From positions 744,001 through 808,000 of the forward strand of contig NZ_CP053344.1 in the NCBI RefSeq assembly GCF_013113715.1: a DNA stretch of 64,000 bases. Direction: 5' to 3'. Under the pieces are notes generated by a model. It saw only the letters and a list, made by a program, of their open reading frames with translations. It did not search any database and was not told where the DNA came from. The position numbers and the translations under genes are program-made. The DNA comes from Herbiconiux sp. SALV-R1 (GTDB lineage Bacteria > Actinomycetota > Actinomycetes > Actinomycetales > Microbacteriaceae). Positions 46,815-55,635 of this stretch are shown piece by piece. Numbering within the stretch: position 1 is the stretch's first letter; every line of letters starts with the position of its first letter.

Positions 46815-47433
46815 GAACGAGAAGACCCAGCTCCGAGTCGGTCGCCTCACCAAGGCCCATGGCCTGAAAGGCGCGATCAAGCTCGAACTGTTCACCGACG
46901 ACCCGGAACGACGCTTCGTTCCGGGCGCGGTGTTCACCCTCCAGGTGCCGACCTCGTCGCCCTGGCACGGCAAGACCCTCGAACTGGCTGAGCTGCGCTG
47001 GTACAACGGGCATCCGGTGGGCTTCTTCAAGGGCGTGCCCGACCGCACGGCGGCGGAGGCGCTGGTGAAGGCGATCCTCTGGATCGACCTCGACGCCGAC
47101 GCCACCAGCGACGAGGAAGACGCCTGGTACGACCACCAGCTCGTCGGCCTGCGCGTGCTGCGCGACGGCGAGCAGGTGGGCACCGTGAAGCTCGTGGAGC
47201 ACCTGCCCGCGCAAGACCTGCTCGTGGTGAAGACTCCCGACGCCCGGGAGGTGATGGTGCCGTTCGTCAAGGCGATCGTGCCCGCCGTCGACCTCGCCGC
47301 CGGCACCGTGACGGTGACGCCGCCCGCCGGGCTCTTCGAGGAGCTGCCCGACGAGGAGGAGCCCGGCGCCGACGCGTCAGCGGCCGAGCCGGCCGCTGAC
47401 GCGGCGGTCGCCCCGCCGGACGGCGTTCAATAA
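46807..47433 (+). CDS. rimM: Ribosome maturation factor RimM
   Basis: This 16S rRNA processing protein of about 208 residues shows [35 protein letters not shown] and the PRC-barrel [22 protein letters not shown]. The start is uncertain: no ATG or GTG lies in frame near the family N-terminus. The choices are a non-standard ATT at 46807, overlapping the khpA stop, or TTG at 46765, 50 bp inside khpA. I list the ATT version because it matches the expected N-terminus (TENEKTQ). The C-terminus adds an acidic Ala/Glu tail. Confidence 0.85.
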   Translation: MTENEKTQLRVGRLTKAHGLKGAIKLELFTDDPERRFVPGAVFTLQVPTSSPWHGKTLELAELRWYNGHPVGFFKGVPDRTAAEALVKAILWIDLDADATSDEEDAWYDHQLVGLRVLRDGEQVGTVKLVEHLPAQDLLVVKTPDAREVMVPFVKAIVPAVDLAAGTVTVTPPAGLFEELPDEEEPGADASAAEPAADAAVAPPDGVQ

Positions 47434-47500
47434 CGCAAGAATTTCGAAGACCGAGGCCGTATGCGCCTCGGTCTTCGTGATATTTGCAGTTTCGAACCGC
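47434..47500 (+). repeat. Dispersed hairpin repeat, copy B
   Basis: This begins at the first base after the rimM stop and lies before trmD. It matches copy A (20196-20262, opposite strand) at 58 of 67 ungapped positions. The 11-bp stem cgaagaccgag / ctcggtcttcg is intact. In this copy the element has the opposite orientation to transcription compared with copy A. Confidence 0.9.
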
Positions 47501-47584
47501 CATCAGCCCGGTGCAGGTCTGGGCTCCCGCGTGCGGCTACCGCGTGCGGCGGCCGCGGCTGAGCCGCGAAGCTACGCTGGGGGG

Positions 47585-48283
47585 ATGCGCATCGACGTCG
47601 TCACGATCTTCCCCGAGTTCTTCGACGTGCTCGACATCTCGCTGCTCGGGAAGGCGCGCCAGTCGGGCCTGCTCGAGGTGACGGCGCACTCGCTGCGCGA
47701 CTTCACGCACGACCGTCACCGCACCGTCGACGACACGCCCTACGGGGGCGGCGCGGGCATGGTGATGAAGCCCGAGCCCTGGGGCGAGGCGCTCGACTCG
47801 GTGCTGGGCGATGCGCCGAGCGCCGAGGCCCCCGTCGTCATCTTCCCCTCGCCCGCCGGCACCGTGTTCACCCAGAAGATGGCGCGCGAGCTCGCCACCC
47901 GTGATCACCTGGTGTTCGGATGCGGCCGCTACGAGGGCATCGATCAGCGCGTCTTCGAGAACACGGCCGAGCGCGCCGAGGTGCGCCTGGTGAGCATCGG
48001 CGACTACGTGCTGAACGGCGGCGAGGTCGCCGCGATGGCGATGATCGAGGCGATCGGGCGGCTCATCCCAGGCGTGGTCGGCAACCCCGACAGCCTGGTC
48101 GAGGAGTCGCACGAAGACGGGCTGCTGGAGTACCCGAGCTACACCAAGCCGGCCAGGTGGCGCGGGCTCGAGGTGCCGCCGGTGCTGCTGAGCGGCAACC
48201 ACAAGGCGATCGCCGAGTGGCGCCGCGAGCAGCAACTCGAGCGCACGCGCCGGGTGCGGCCCGACCTGCTGCCGCCGGAATAG
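47585..48283 (+). CDS. trmD: tRNA (guanine-37-N1)-methyltransferase
   Basis: This 232-residue SPOUT methyltransferase has [44 protein letters not shown] and [19 protein letters not shown], which forms the knot. It methylates G37 of tRNAs to prevent frameshifting. ATG at 47585. It is normally cotranscribed with rimM; the intervening hairpin repeat could reduce read-through. Confidence 0.96.
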   Translation: MRIDVVTIFPEFFDVLDISLLGKARQSGLLEVTAHSLRDFTHDRHRTVDDTPYGGGAGMVMKPEPWGEALDSVLGDAPSAEAPVVIFPSPAGTVFTQKMARELATRDHLVFGCGRYEGIDQRVFENTAERAEVRLVSIGDYVLNGGEVAAMAMIEAIGRLIPGVVGNPDSLVEESHEDGLLEYPSYTKPARWRGLEVPPVLLSGNHKAIAEWRREQQLERTRRVRPDLLPPE

Positions 48284-48315
48284 CGGGGCAAGGCGCTCGA
48301 GGTGCCCGAGCCCCC

Positions 48316-49083
48316 CTACCTGGCCGTGAGGATGAGCGGCCCGTCCTCCGTGATGGCCACCGTGTGCTCCATGTGCGCCCCCACCGACCCGTCGGCCGAC
48401 CGCAGCGTCCACCCGTCCTTGTCGGTGTAGATCTTGTCGGTGGTCTCGAGGAACCACGGCTCGATCGCGATCACGAGCCCCGCCCGCAACGGCAGCCCGC
48501 GCCCTGCGCGTCCCTGGTTCGGAACGTGCGGGTCGCCGTGCATCGTGCGCCCCACCCCGTGCCCGCCGAAGTCGGTGTTCACCCCGTAGCCCGCCTCGGT
48601 CGCGACGGCCCCGATCGCCGCCGAGATGTCGCCGAGGCGCCCGCCCGGCTGTGCGGCCGCGATGCCCGCCTCGAGCGCCGCGGTCGTCACCTCGATGAGC
48701 CGCGTGTCCTCCGCCGAGCGCGGCGTGCCCACGATCACCGTGAGCGCCGAGTCGGCGACCCAGCCGTTCACCGACGCGGCGAAGTCGAGGCTCACCACGT
48801 CTCCGTCGCGGAGCGCGTAGTCGAACGGCAGCCCGTGCAGCACGGCGTCGTTCACGCTCGTGCACAGCACCTTGCCGAAGGGGGAGGCGCCGAACGAGGG
48901 GTGGTAGTCGATGTAGCACGACTCGGCGCCGCGGGCCTTGATCATGTCGTGGGCGATGCGGTCGAGCTTCAGCAGGTTCACCCCCACCGCCGCTTGGCGG
49001 GCGAGCTCCGTGAGCACCTCGGCGACGAACGCGCCGGCGGGGCGCATCTCCTCGATCTCCGCAGGGGTCTTGAGCTCGATCAT
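48316..49083 (-). CDS. map: Methionine aminopeptidase, type I
   Basis: This 255-residue metalloprotease has the family motifs SFGASPFGKVLCTSVNDAVLHGLP and DGDVVSLDFAASVNGWVADSA (metal Asp), GGHGVGRTMHGDPHVPN (His), an IEPWF motif and a late EHTVAI (Glu). It removes the initiator Met. The start is ATG at 49083 with aaggaagg upstream. It is convergent to trmD and divergent from a membrane protein gene. Confidence 0.95.
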   Translation of the reverse strand: MIELKTPAEIEEMRPAGAFVAEVLTELARQAAVGVNLLKLDRIAHDMIKARGAESCYIDYHPSFGASPFGKVLCTSVNDAVLHGLPFDYALRDGDVVSLDFAASVNGWVADSALTVIVGTPRSAEDTRLIEVTTAALEAGIAAAQPGGRLGDISAAIGAVATEAGYGVNTDFGGHGVGRTMHGDPHVPNQGRAGRGLPLRAGLVIAIEPWFLETTDKIYTDKDGWTLRSADGSVGAHMEHTVAITEDGPLILTAR

Positions 49084-49167
49084 GGGGGTACCTTCCTTCG
49101 CGTCCATGAAGACCCTACCCATCCGGGACTCAGCGAACATCCGGAGAGGCTGCATACGCTTGACCCC

Positions 49168-49665
49168 GTGATCATCCGTCGGGCCTTCTTCTATTGGCAG
49201 TTCCCCGCTGCGGTGATCCTCCCCGCGTGGATCCTGGTCGGCTGGGGCGTCTTCGCCGCCACCGGCTGGCAGATCATCGGCCTCATCGTCGGCGTCATGA
49301 TGCTCACCGTCGCCATGCTGGCCACCGCGGCACTCATCTTCGCGCGCAAAGACGTGCGGGCCGAGCGCGCCGTCTCGTGGCTCGACGTCGGTCTGCTCAC
49401 CGTGCTGCACGGCCTCGTCATCGCCGTCGGTTTCTTCACCGAGGCGACGGGCCTCCTCGGCACCCTCGCCATCGTGGCGGTGATCGCCCTGTTCTGGTCG
49501 GGCATCATCCAGCTCGTCATGGAGACCCGGCGACGCGTGCGCGAGGCGCTCTCGAACTACGAAGCGCAGGCGGCGCGCATCACGAACACTCCCCGCCGCC
49601 CGCGGCACGACGGCGACTACATCGTCATCGAGACCAGCGACGGGCCGGCCTCTCCGCGCATCTGA
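49168..49665 (+). CDS. Hypothetical four-helix membrane protein
   Basis: This 165-residue protein has four hydrophobic segments within residues 10-115 (for example FPAAVILPAWILVGWGVFA and GLIVGVMMLTVAMLATAAL) and a charged cytoplasmic tail with RRPRHDGDYIVIE. The start GTG at 49168 is inferred. I recognise no family; similar small membrane proteins are common between map and rplS in relatives (recollection, not checked). Confidence 0.7.
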   Translation: MIIRRAFFYWQFPAAVILPAWILVGWGVFAATGWQIIGLIVGVMMLTVAMLATAALIFARKDVRAERAVSWLDVGLLTVLHGLVIAVGFFTEATGLLGTLAIVAVIALFWSGIIQLVMETRRRVREALSNYEAQAARITNTPRRPRHDGDYIVIETSDGPASPRI

Positions 49666-49740
49666 GCCCCGCGCATCCGCTCGTCTGAGACCAGGGCGAC
49701 GGATGCTCGTCCCGGCTTTTGCGCCGCCCGCGATGCGTAT

Positions 49741-49861
49741 GGCACAATTGACGATTGTGCCGCGGCCAGGCTCTGCCACAGGGGAGCCAGCATTTCTCGG
49801 GCACGACCTCGACCGACAATAAGCCGTAGTCGACCTGTGGCGGGTACAGATTGCGAACAAC
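49741..49861 (+). promoter_or_regulatory. rplS promoter and structured leader
   Basis: A small inverted repeat ggcacaat-N5-attgtgcc (49741-49761) sits over a cacaat -10-like element, with ttgcgc about 18 bp upstream as a possible -35. The leader then contains a long-range 10-bp pairing, ctgccacagg (49773-49782) with cctgtggcgg (49834-49843), enclosing smaller hairpins. It may mediate feedback by L19 (inference). Confidence 0.5.
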
Positions 49862-49864
49862 ACC

Positions 49865-50212
49865 ATGCACATCCTCGACTCCGTCGATGCAGCATCGCTC
49901 AAGAGCGACATCCCGAACTTCCGTGCCGGCGACACCGTCAAGGTGCACGTGAACATCATCGAAGGCACGCGCTCGCGTATCCAGGTCTTCCAGGGCGTCG
50001 TCATCGGCCGCTCGGGCGAAGGCGTGCGCGAGACCTTCACCGTGCGCAAGGTCAGCTTCCAGGTCGGCGTCGAGCGCACCTTCCCGGTGCACTCGCCGGT
50101 CATCGACCACATCGAGCTCGTCACCCGTGGTGACGTGCGTCGTGCGAAGCTCTACTACCTGCGCAACCTCCGTGGCAAGAAGGCCAAGATCAAGGAGAAG
50201 CGCGACGCGTAG
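49865..50212 (+). CDS. rplS: 50S ribosomal protein bL19
   Basis: This 115-residue protein shows the L19 core: [75 protein letters not shown]. It lies at the 30S-50S interface. A strong hairpin follows its stop, before lepB. Confidence 0.97.
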   Translation: MHILDSVDAASLKSDIPNFRAGDTVKVHVNIIEGTRSRIQVFQGVVIGRSGEGVRETFTVRKVSFQVGVERTFPVHSPVIDHIELVTRGDVRRAKLYYLRNLRGKKAKIKEKRDA

Positions 50213-50230
50213 TCGCTCCACCCAGCTATC

Positions 50231-50267
50231 CTGAGCTCCCGACCGTTACAGTTGGTCGGGAGCTCAG
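50231..50267 (+). terminator. 14-bp perfect hairpin between rplS and lepB
   Basis: Arms ctgagctcccgacc (50231-50244) and ggtcgggagctcag (50254-50267) flank a 9-nt loop. There is no T-run. The stem ends only 8 nt before the lepB ATG at 50276, so it may both end the rplS message and influence lepB translation. Confidence 0.75.
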
Positions 50268-50275
50268 GCGGTTAA

Positions 50276-51169
50276 ATGACAGATACATCAGTGCCCTCGT
50301 ACGACACGAGCGACGACACCGCCCCCGAGCGGAGGCCCAGACGGTCGAAGCGTTCCAAGAGCGCGTGGCTGTTCGCCCGCGACCTGCTCGTCATCTTCGT
50401 GATCGCGCTGCTCGCCTCGGTGCTCATCAAGACGTTCCTGGTGCGCTCGTTCTACATCCCCTCCGGGTCGATGGAGAACACGCTGCAGGTCAACGACCGC
50501 ATCCTGGTCAACCAGCTCGAGCCTGCGCTCATCCCGATCAGTCGCGGCGACGTCGTGGTGTTCAAAGACCCGGGCGGGTGGCTCAACCCCACCGCCGAGC
50601 CCGAGAAGAACCCCATCGCCGCCGCTGTCGACTGGGTGCTCGAGGGCGTCGGCCTCGCCGCCGACGACGCGAACGACCACCTCATCAAGCGCGTCATCGG
50701 CCTGCCGGGCGACACCGTCGCCTGCTGCAACGCGCTCGGGCAGATGACGGTGAACGACGTGCCGCTCGACGAGTCGGCCTACCTCAAGCTCCCCGATGGG
50801 GTCTCCGCGGTGTCGCAGGAGCCGTTCGAGGTCACCGTGCCCGCCGATTCCCTCTGGGTGATGGGCGACAACCGCTACAACTCCGCCGACTCGCGCTTCA
50901 ACCAAGACCAGCCGGGCAAGGGCTTCGTGCCGATCGGCAATGTCGTGGGCCGCGCCATCCTCGTCACCTGGCCGATGGACCACTGGACCTGGCTCGACAA
51001 CTACGGCGCCGTGTTCGACGGCATCCCGACGGTCGCGCCCGCGGGTGTTCCGGCCGGTGGCTCCGACGACTCGCCCGCCACGCCCGAGTCGGCTCCTGCC
51101 GCGGCGGCGTCGGTTCCGGATGCTGCGGCGGGCGTAATCGCAGCGCCCGCGCTTCCCGGAGCCCACTGA
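50276..51169 (+). CDS. lepB: Signal peptidase I
   Basis: This 297-residue membrane protease has an N-terminal membrane helix (about residues 32-52), catalytic Ser65 in YIPSGSMENTL and Lys138 in HLIKRVIGLPGD, plus the MGDNRYNSADSR box. It cleaves signal peptides of Sec and Tat substrates outside the membrane. The C-terminus carries about 45 low-complexity Ala/Pro/Ser residues. The stop overlaps the rnhB start (TGATG). Confidence 0.95.
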   Translation: MTDTSVPSYDTSDDTAPERRPRRSKRSKSAWLFARDLLVIFVIALLASVLIKTFLVRSFYIPSGSMENTLQVNDRILVNQLEPALIPISRGDVVVFKDPGGWLNPTAEPEKNPIAAAVDWVLEGVGLAADDANDHLIKRVIGLPGDTVACCNALGQMTVNDVPLDESAYLKLPDGVSAVSQEPFEVTVPADSLWVMGDNRYNSADSRFNQDQPGKGFVPIGNVVGRAILVTWPMDHWTWLDNYGAVFDGIPTVAPAGVPAGGSDDSPATPESAPAAAASVPDAAAGVIAAPALPGAH

Positions 51170-51933
51170 TGTCGCCGGTCGCCGACCCGACCCTGCGCTT
51201 CGAGCGCTCGCTGCTCCCCGAGCGCACGGGCTTCGTGATCGGCTGCGACGAGGTGGGGCGCGGGGCGCTCGCCGGACCGGTCGCGGTCGGGCTCGCGGTG
51301 GTGCGCGTGACGAACGGCACCCGCGTTCCCAAGGGGCTCCGCGACTCGAAGATGCTGTCGGAGGCGCGACGCGAGGAGCTGTCGCCGGTCGCGCGGCGCT
51401 GGAGCGTGGCGCACGCGGTGGGCTACGCCTCGGCCGAGGAGATCGATCGACTGGGCATCAGCGTCTGCCTCGGACTCGCCGGGGCCAGGGGACTCGCCGA
51501 GATCGCCGCGGCCGGCATCGACGTCAGTGCCACGACGATCGTGCTCGACGGCCAGTGGGACTGGCTGTCGGCGGCGGTGCCGCACCCGGTCACTGTGCGC
51601 ACGAAGATCAAGGCCGACCGTGACTGTGCGTCGGTGGCAGCCGCATCCGTCATCTCCAAGGTGGCCCGCGACAGGCTGATGATCGAGCACCACGAGGTGC
51701 ACGACGGGTACGGCTGGGTGCGCAACAAGGGGTATGCGAGCGAGGAACACCGCGATGCGATTCTCTCGCTGGGGGCCACGGAGCTGCACCGGCACACCTG
51801 GTTGTCGAAGATGCTCGCCGCCGCCGAGGCGGACGCGAGTGCTGTCGAGCTGTTCGACCTGGAAGGGCTTGCGGGCGCTTCGGGTGCGGACGTCGTCGAC
51901 CCGGCGGCGGAGACCGCGGAGTCTGCGGCTTAG
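51169..51933 (+). CDS. rnhB: Ribonuclease HII
   Basis: This 254-residue protein has GCDEVGRGALAGPVAVG (catalytic Asp-Glu), LRDSKMLSEARREEL and KADRDCASVAAASVISKVARDRLM (catalytic Asp). It removes ribonucleotides from DNA. The ATG at 51169 overlaps lepB. The C-terminus has a short acidic Ala tail. Confidence 0.95.
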   Translation: MSPVADPTLRFERSLLPERTGFVIGCDEVGRGALAGPVAVGLAVVRVTNGTRVPKGLRDSKMLSEARREELSPVARRWSVAHAVGYASAEEIDRLGISVCLGLAGARGLAEIAAAGIDVSATTIVLDGQWDWLSAAVPHPVTVRTKIKADRDCASVAAASVISKVARDRLMIEHHEVHDGYGWVRNKGYASEEHRDAILSLGATELHRHTWLSKMLAAAEADASAVELFDLEGLAGASGADVVDPAAETAESAA

Positions 51934-51945
51934 ACTGGAGTCACG

Positions 51946-52269
51946 ATGGACGAAGACGAATTCGAGGACTACGACCGCGAGGTCGAGCTTGCCCTGTACC
52001 GCGAGTACCGCGACGTTGTCTCCCAGTTCAAGTACGTGATCGAGACCGAGCGCCGTTTCTATCTCGCGAACGAGGTCGAGCTCAGCCGTCGTGACACCGA
52101 GCACGACTTCTACTTCGAGCTCACCATGAACGACGTCTGGGTGTGGGACGTGTACCGCTCCGACCGCTTCGTGAAGTCGGTGCGCGTGCTCACCTTCAAA
52201 GACGTGAACGTCGAGGAGCTCTCGAGCAAAGACTTCGAGCTGCCCAAGGAGCTCGCGCTCGACGAGTAG
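51946..52269 (+). CDS. DUF2469 family protein
   Basis: This 107-residue acidic protein begins MDEDEFEDYDREVELALYRE and contains FKYVIETERRFYLANEVEL, the DUF2469 signature confined to actinobacteria. Its function is unknown, but the position between rnhB and yraN is strongly conserved in the phylum. It starts 12 bp after rnhB. Confidence 0.93.
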   Translation: MDEDEFEDYDREVELALYREYRDVVSQFKYVIETERRFYLANEVELSRRDTEHDFYFELTMNDVWVWDVYRSDRFVKSVRVLTFKDVNVEELSSKDFELPKELALDE

Positions 52270-52388
52270 TGGGTTCCCGCGGTCCTCCCGTGTTCTCCAC
52301 AGCCGGCTAGTTCTGGCGTTCCTCCACAGATTCGCCGCCCGCGCCTCGCGCTCCGCCCCGCCTCTCCAGGCTGGACGCGGAGGCAACG

Positions 52389-52748
52389 ATGAAGGCGAAA
52401 GACGAACTGGGCCGACGGGGCGAGACCCTGGCGGCGGCACACCTCGAGCGGAACGGCTACCGGGTGGTGGAGCGCAACTGGCGCTGCCACGTCGGTGAGA
52501 TCGACATCGTCGCCTACGACTGCGACTGTCTGGTCGTGGTCGAGGTGAAGACGAGGTCGTCGCCGGCCTTCGGGCATCCGCTCGAGGCCATCACCGAGGC
52601 GAAGCTGCGGCGACTGCATCTGCTGCTGCGGCAGTGGGTGACGGAGCGCGAGGTGCACCGGCCCGCAGCCAGTCGGGTCGACGTGGTGGGCATCGTCTGG
52701 CCCGAGCTCGGCGAACCCGCGGTGCGGCACCTGAAGGCGGTCGGCTGA
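52389..52748 (+). CDS. YraN / UPF0102 family nuclease-like protein
   Basis: This 119-residue protein has the endonuclease-like fold motifs LGRRGETLAAAHLERNGYRV, GEIDIVAYD and VVVEVKTRSS, typical of Holliday-junction-resolvase-like folds. The biochemical role is unsettled. The stop overlaps the comM start (TGATG), and a yraN-comM-dprA cluster is common. Confidence 0.93.
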   Translation: MKAKDELGRRGETLAAAHLERNGYRVVERNWRCHVGEIDIVAYDCDCLVVVEVKTRSSPAFGHPLEAITEAKLRRLHLLLRQWVTEREVHRPAASRVDVVGIVWPELGEPAVRHLKAVG

Positions 52749-54310
52749 TGGTGGCGCGCACGGTGTCGGTGGCGCTGCTCGGTATCACGGGCGCGGTGGT
52801 GGAGGTCGAGGCTCACATCGCGGACGCGATACCCGGCTTCCAGATCATCGGTCTGCCCGACGCTGCCCTCTCCGACTCGAAAGACCGGGTGCGGGCGGCG
52901 GCCGCCAACGACGGGTGCCCGCTGCCGACGAAGAAGATCGTGGTGAACCTGTCGCCGGCGTCGCTGCCGAAGCACGGCTCCGCCTACGACCTCGCCATCG
53001 CCGTGGCGGTGCTCGCGGCCGAGGGAGCGGTCGACGCCTCGGCGATCGAGGGCGTGGTGCACTTGGGTGAGCTCAGCCTCGACGGGAGGGTGCGGCCCAT
53101 GAGCGGGCTGCTGCCCGCCATGGTGGCCGCCCGCGCGGCCGGCTACTCACGCTTCGTGGTGCCGCGGGGCAACGAGGCCGAGGCGGCACTGGTGCCCGAC
53201 GTGCGGGTCACCGCCGTCACCTCGTTGCGCGAGGCACTCATCGCGCACGGCGCCGAGCTCGAGTCTCTCCCGGTCGAGCCGCTGGTGCTGGCGTCGCGAG
53301 CCGCCGAGGAGTCGCGCGCGGGCGATCTGGGCGACGTCGTGGGCAACACCGATGCGGTCGAGGCGCTCGTCGTGGCGGCGGCCGGCGGGCACCACCTGCT
53401 CATGCTCGGCCCGCCCGGGGCGGGCAAGACGATGCTGGCGCAGCGGCTGCCCGCGCTGCTGCCCGATCTCGATGCGGAGCAGTCGCTCGTGGCCACGTCG
53501 GTCTCGTCGCTCGCGGGGCGGCCGGTGCGCGGACTGCTCACGCGGCCGCCGTTCGAGAGCCCGCACCACACCACGTCGGCGGCGGCGCTCGTGGGTGGTG
53601 GGTCGAAGATCATCCGCCCGGGTGCCGCGGCGCGCGCCGCGAACGGCGTGCTGTTCCTCGACGAGGCGCCGGAGTTCCCGGCGTCCGTACTCGATGCGCT
53701 CCGGCAGCCGCTCGAATCGGGGACGATCAGCATCCATCGCGCTCAGGCGGTCGCCGAGTTCCCGGCGCGGTTCCAGCTCGTGCTGGCGGCGAACCCCTGC
53801 CCCTGCGGGCAGTTCGGTGCTTCCGACATCGCGTGCACCTGCACCCCGATCGCCCGGCGGCGCTACCTCGCGCGACTGTCGGGTCCGCTGCTCGACCGCG
53901 TCGACCTGCAGCTGCGGGTGAACCGAGTGACGTCGGCGGCCATGCGACTCGCCGCCGACGACGGGCCGGGCGGGTTGCCGCACACCACGACGGCGGTGGC
54001 GCGAGAGCGCGTGCTGCGGGCGCGGGCCGTGAGCGCGGAGCGCCTCCGCGGCACGGGGTGGAAGACGAACGCCGAGGTGCCGGGAGCCTGGTATCGATCG
54101 GGCGCGCAACGACTCCCGTCCACCGTCACGGCACCGATCGACCGGGCGCTCGAACGCGGAACGCTCACCATGCGCGGCTACGACCGGGTGCTGCGCGTCG
54201 CGTGGACCCTCGCCGACCTCGACGACGCCGTCGGGGGAGCATCCGGCGGGTCGCCCAACGGCGACCACATCGGATGGGCGCTGTTCCTCCGCAAGTCGGT
54301 GGCCGTATGA
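52748..54310 (+). CDS. YifB/ComM-type Mg-chelatase-like AAA+ ATPase
   Basis: This 520-residue protein has an N-terminal Lon-protease-like domain (FQIIGLPDAALSDSKDRVRAA; KKIVVNLSPASLPKHGSAYDLA), then AAA+ with Walker A GPPGAGKTMLAQRLP, LFLDEAPEFP and LVLAANPCPCGQFG. ComM helicases promote branch migration during integration of transformed DNA. It overlaps both neighbours; with dprA downstream it suggests at least a partial competence apparatus. Confidence 0.93.
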   Translation: MVARTVSVALLGITGAVVEVEAHIADAIPGFQIIGLPDAALSDSKDRVRAAAANDGCPLPTKKIVVNLSPASLPKHGSAYDLAIAVAVLAAEGAVDASAIEGVVHLGELSLDGRVRPMSGLLPAMVAARAAGYSRFVVPRGNEAEAALVPDVRVTAVTSLREALIAHGAELESLPVEPLVLASRAAEESRAGDLGDVVGNTDAVEALVVAAAGGHHLLMLGPPGAGKTMLAQRLPALLPDLDAEQSLVATSVSSLAGRPVRGLLTRPPFESPHHTTSAAALVGGGSKIIRPGAAARAANGVLFLDEAPEFPASVLDALRQPLESGTISIHRAQAVAEFPARFQLVLAANPCPCGQFGASDIACTCTPIARRRYLARLSGPLLDRVDLQLRVNRVTSAAMRLAADDGPGGLPHTTTAVARERVLRARAVSAERLRGTGWKTNAEVPGAWYRSGAQRLPSTVTAPIDRALERGTLTMRGYDRVLRVAWTLADLDDAVGGASGGSPNGDHIGWALFLRKSVAV

Positions 54311-55575
54311 GCGCCGATGCCGCACCGCGGCTGCACCAGCTCGACGCGACGCTCGTGCGGAGGCTGGTCGAGGGTGTGCGAGGCGGGGCCGTCGACGAGG
54401 ACGAAGCCGGACTCTGCTTCGGGACGGCCGCGTGGGGAACGCTGACCGAGCCCGGCGACGCGGTCGCGGGGGCGGTGACGCAGGCGGTCGGAGCTGCCCG
54501 GGCGCTGGCTCTGCTCATCGACCGCCAGCCGGCCGAGCGGTGGCACGCTGAGCTCCCCGCCGGCATGGGCGACGAGCTGGCGGTCGGCGACCTCGCGTCG
54601 GGGATCGAGCGCTGGGCGCCGCGGCTCTCGTCGTCGACCGTGGTGTCGGCCTTCCAGTCGTCGGCCCGATTCGGGGCGCGGCTGGTGCTGCCGGATGATC
54701 CGTGGTGGCCGTCGGGGCTCCTCGATCTAGGGGTGCACGCGCCCCTGGCGTTGTGGGTGCGTGGGCACCCCGAGCACCTCGTCACCGCGGGCGGGTCCAT
54801 CGCGGTGGTCGGGTCGCGCGACGCGACGTCGTACGGCGAGCACATGGCTGCCGAGATCACGAGCGGTCTCGTCGACCGCGGCATCGTCGTCGCCTCGGGT
54901 GCGGCCTACGGCATCGACGGCATGGCGCACCGTGCGGTGCTCGCGGCGGGCGGGCCGACCGTCGCGTTCCTCGCCGGTGGCGTCGACCGGCTCTACCCTG
55001 CGGCCCACCACGACCTGCTCCTGCGCGTGGTCGAGACGGGTGCCCTGGTATCGGAGCTGCCGTGCGGGTCGTCGCCCACCAAATGGCGCTTCCTGCAGCG
55101 CAACCGGCTCATCGCTGCCTCGACCCTCGCGACGGTCGTCGTCGAGGCGGGCTTCCGGTCGGGCTCTCTCAACACGGCCGGGCATGCGGCGGCCCTGGGC
55201 AGGCCCATCGGAGCGGTGCCGGGGCCTGCCACCAGTGCGACGTCGGCGGGCTGTCACAGGCTGCTGCGCGAGTACGACGCCACCTGCGTCACCTCGGCCG
55301 AGGAGGTGGCGGAGCTGGCAGGGCTCGCCCCGGGCAAGTCGGCCTCCCGTGACGGGGCCGCCCGCAGAGACGCGCTGCAGACCGCCTCCGGCGCCGGCGC
55401 CCATGGGCCCGATGGCACCCGCCTCCTCGACGCCCTCAGCCGGCGAACCGCCCGCGGCGTCACCGAACTCGCCCGCCTCACCGGTCTCGCACCGCGCTCG
55501 ATCACCGCGGCTCTCGGCGTGCTGCTCCTCGAGGGCTCCGCCCGAGAGACCACCTCGGGCTGGCTGCGGGCGTGA
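54307..55575 (+). CDS. dprA: DNA-processing protein DprA
   Basis: This 422-residue protein has the Rossmann-like DprA domain: IAVVGSRDATSYGEHMAAEI, VVASGAAYGIDGMAHRAVL, GGVDRLYPAAHHDLL, PTKWRFLQRNRLIAA and a C-terminal winged helix (TARGVTELARLTGLAPRSITAAL). DprA loads RecA on incoming single-stranded DNA. The start overlaps comM (ATGA). Confidence 0.95.
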   Translation: MSADAAPRLHQLDATLVRRLVEGVRGGAVDEDEAGLCFGTAAWGTLTEPGDAVAGAVTQAVGAARALALLIDRQPAERWHAELPAGMGDELAVGDLASGIERWAPRLSSSTVVSAFQSSARFGARLVLPDDPWWPSGLLDLGVHAPLALWVRGHPEHLVTAGGSIAVVGSRDATSYGEHMAAEITSGLVDRGIVVASGAAYGIDGMAHRAVLAAGGPTVAFLAGGVDRLYPAAHHDLLLRVVETGALVSELPCGSSPTKWRFLQRNRLIAASTLATVVVEAGFRSGSLNTAGHAAALGRPIGAVPGPATSATSAGCHRLLREYDATCVTSAEEVAELAGLAPGKSASRDGAARRDALQTASGAGAHGPDGTRLLDALSRRTARGVTELARLTGLAPRSITAALGVLLLEGSARETTSGWLRA

Positions 55576-55635
55576 AGTCGCGCCGGTTCAGAACGGCGGG
55601 GGTGGTGTTCACCGGGGTTTGAGACACTGAGAGGT

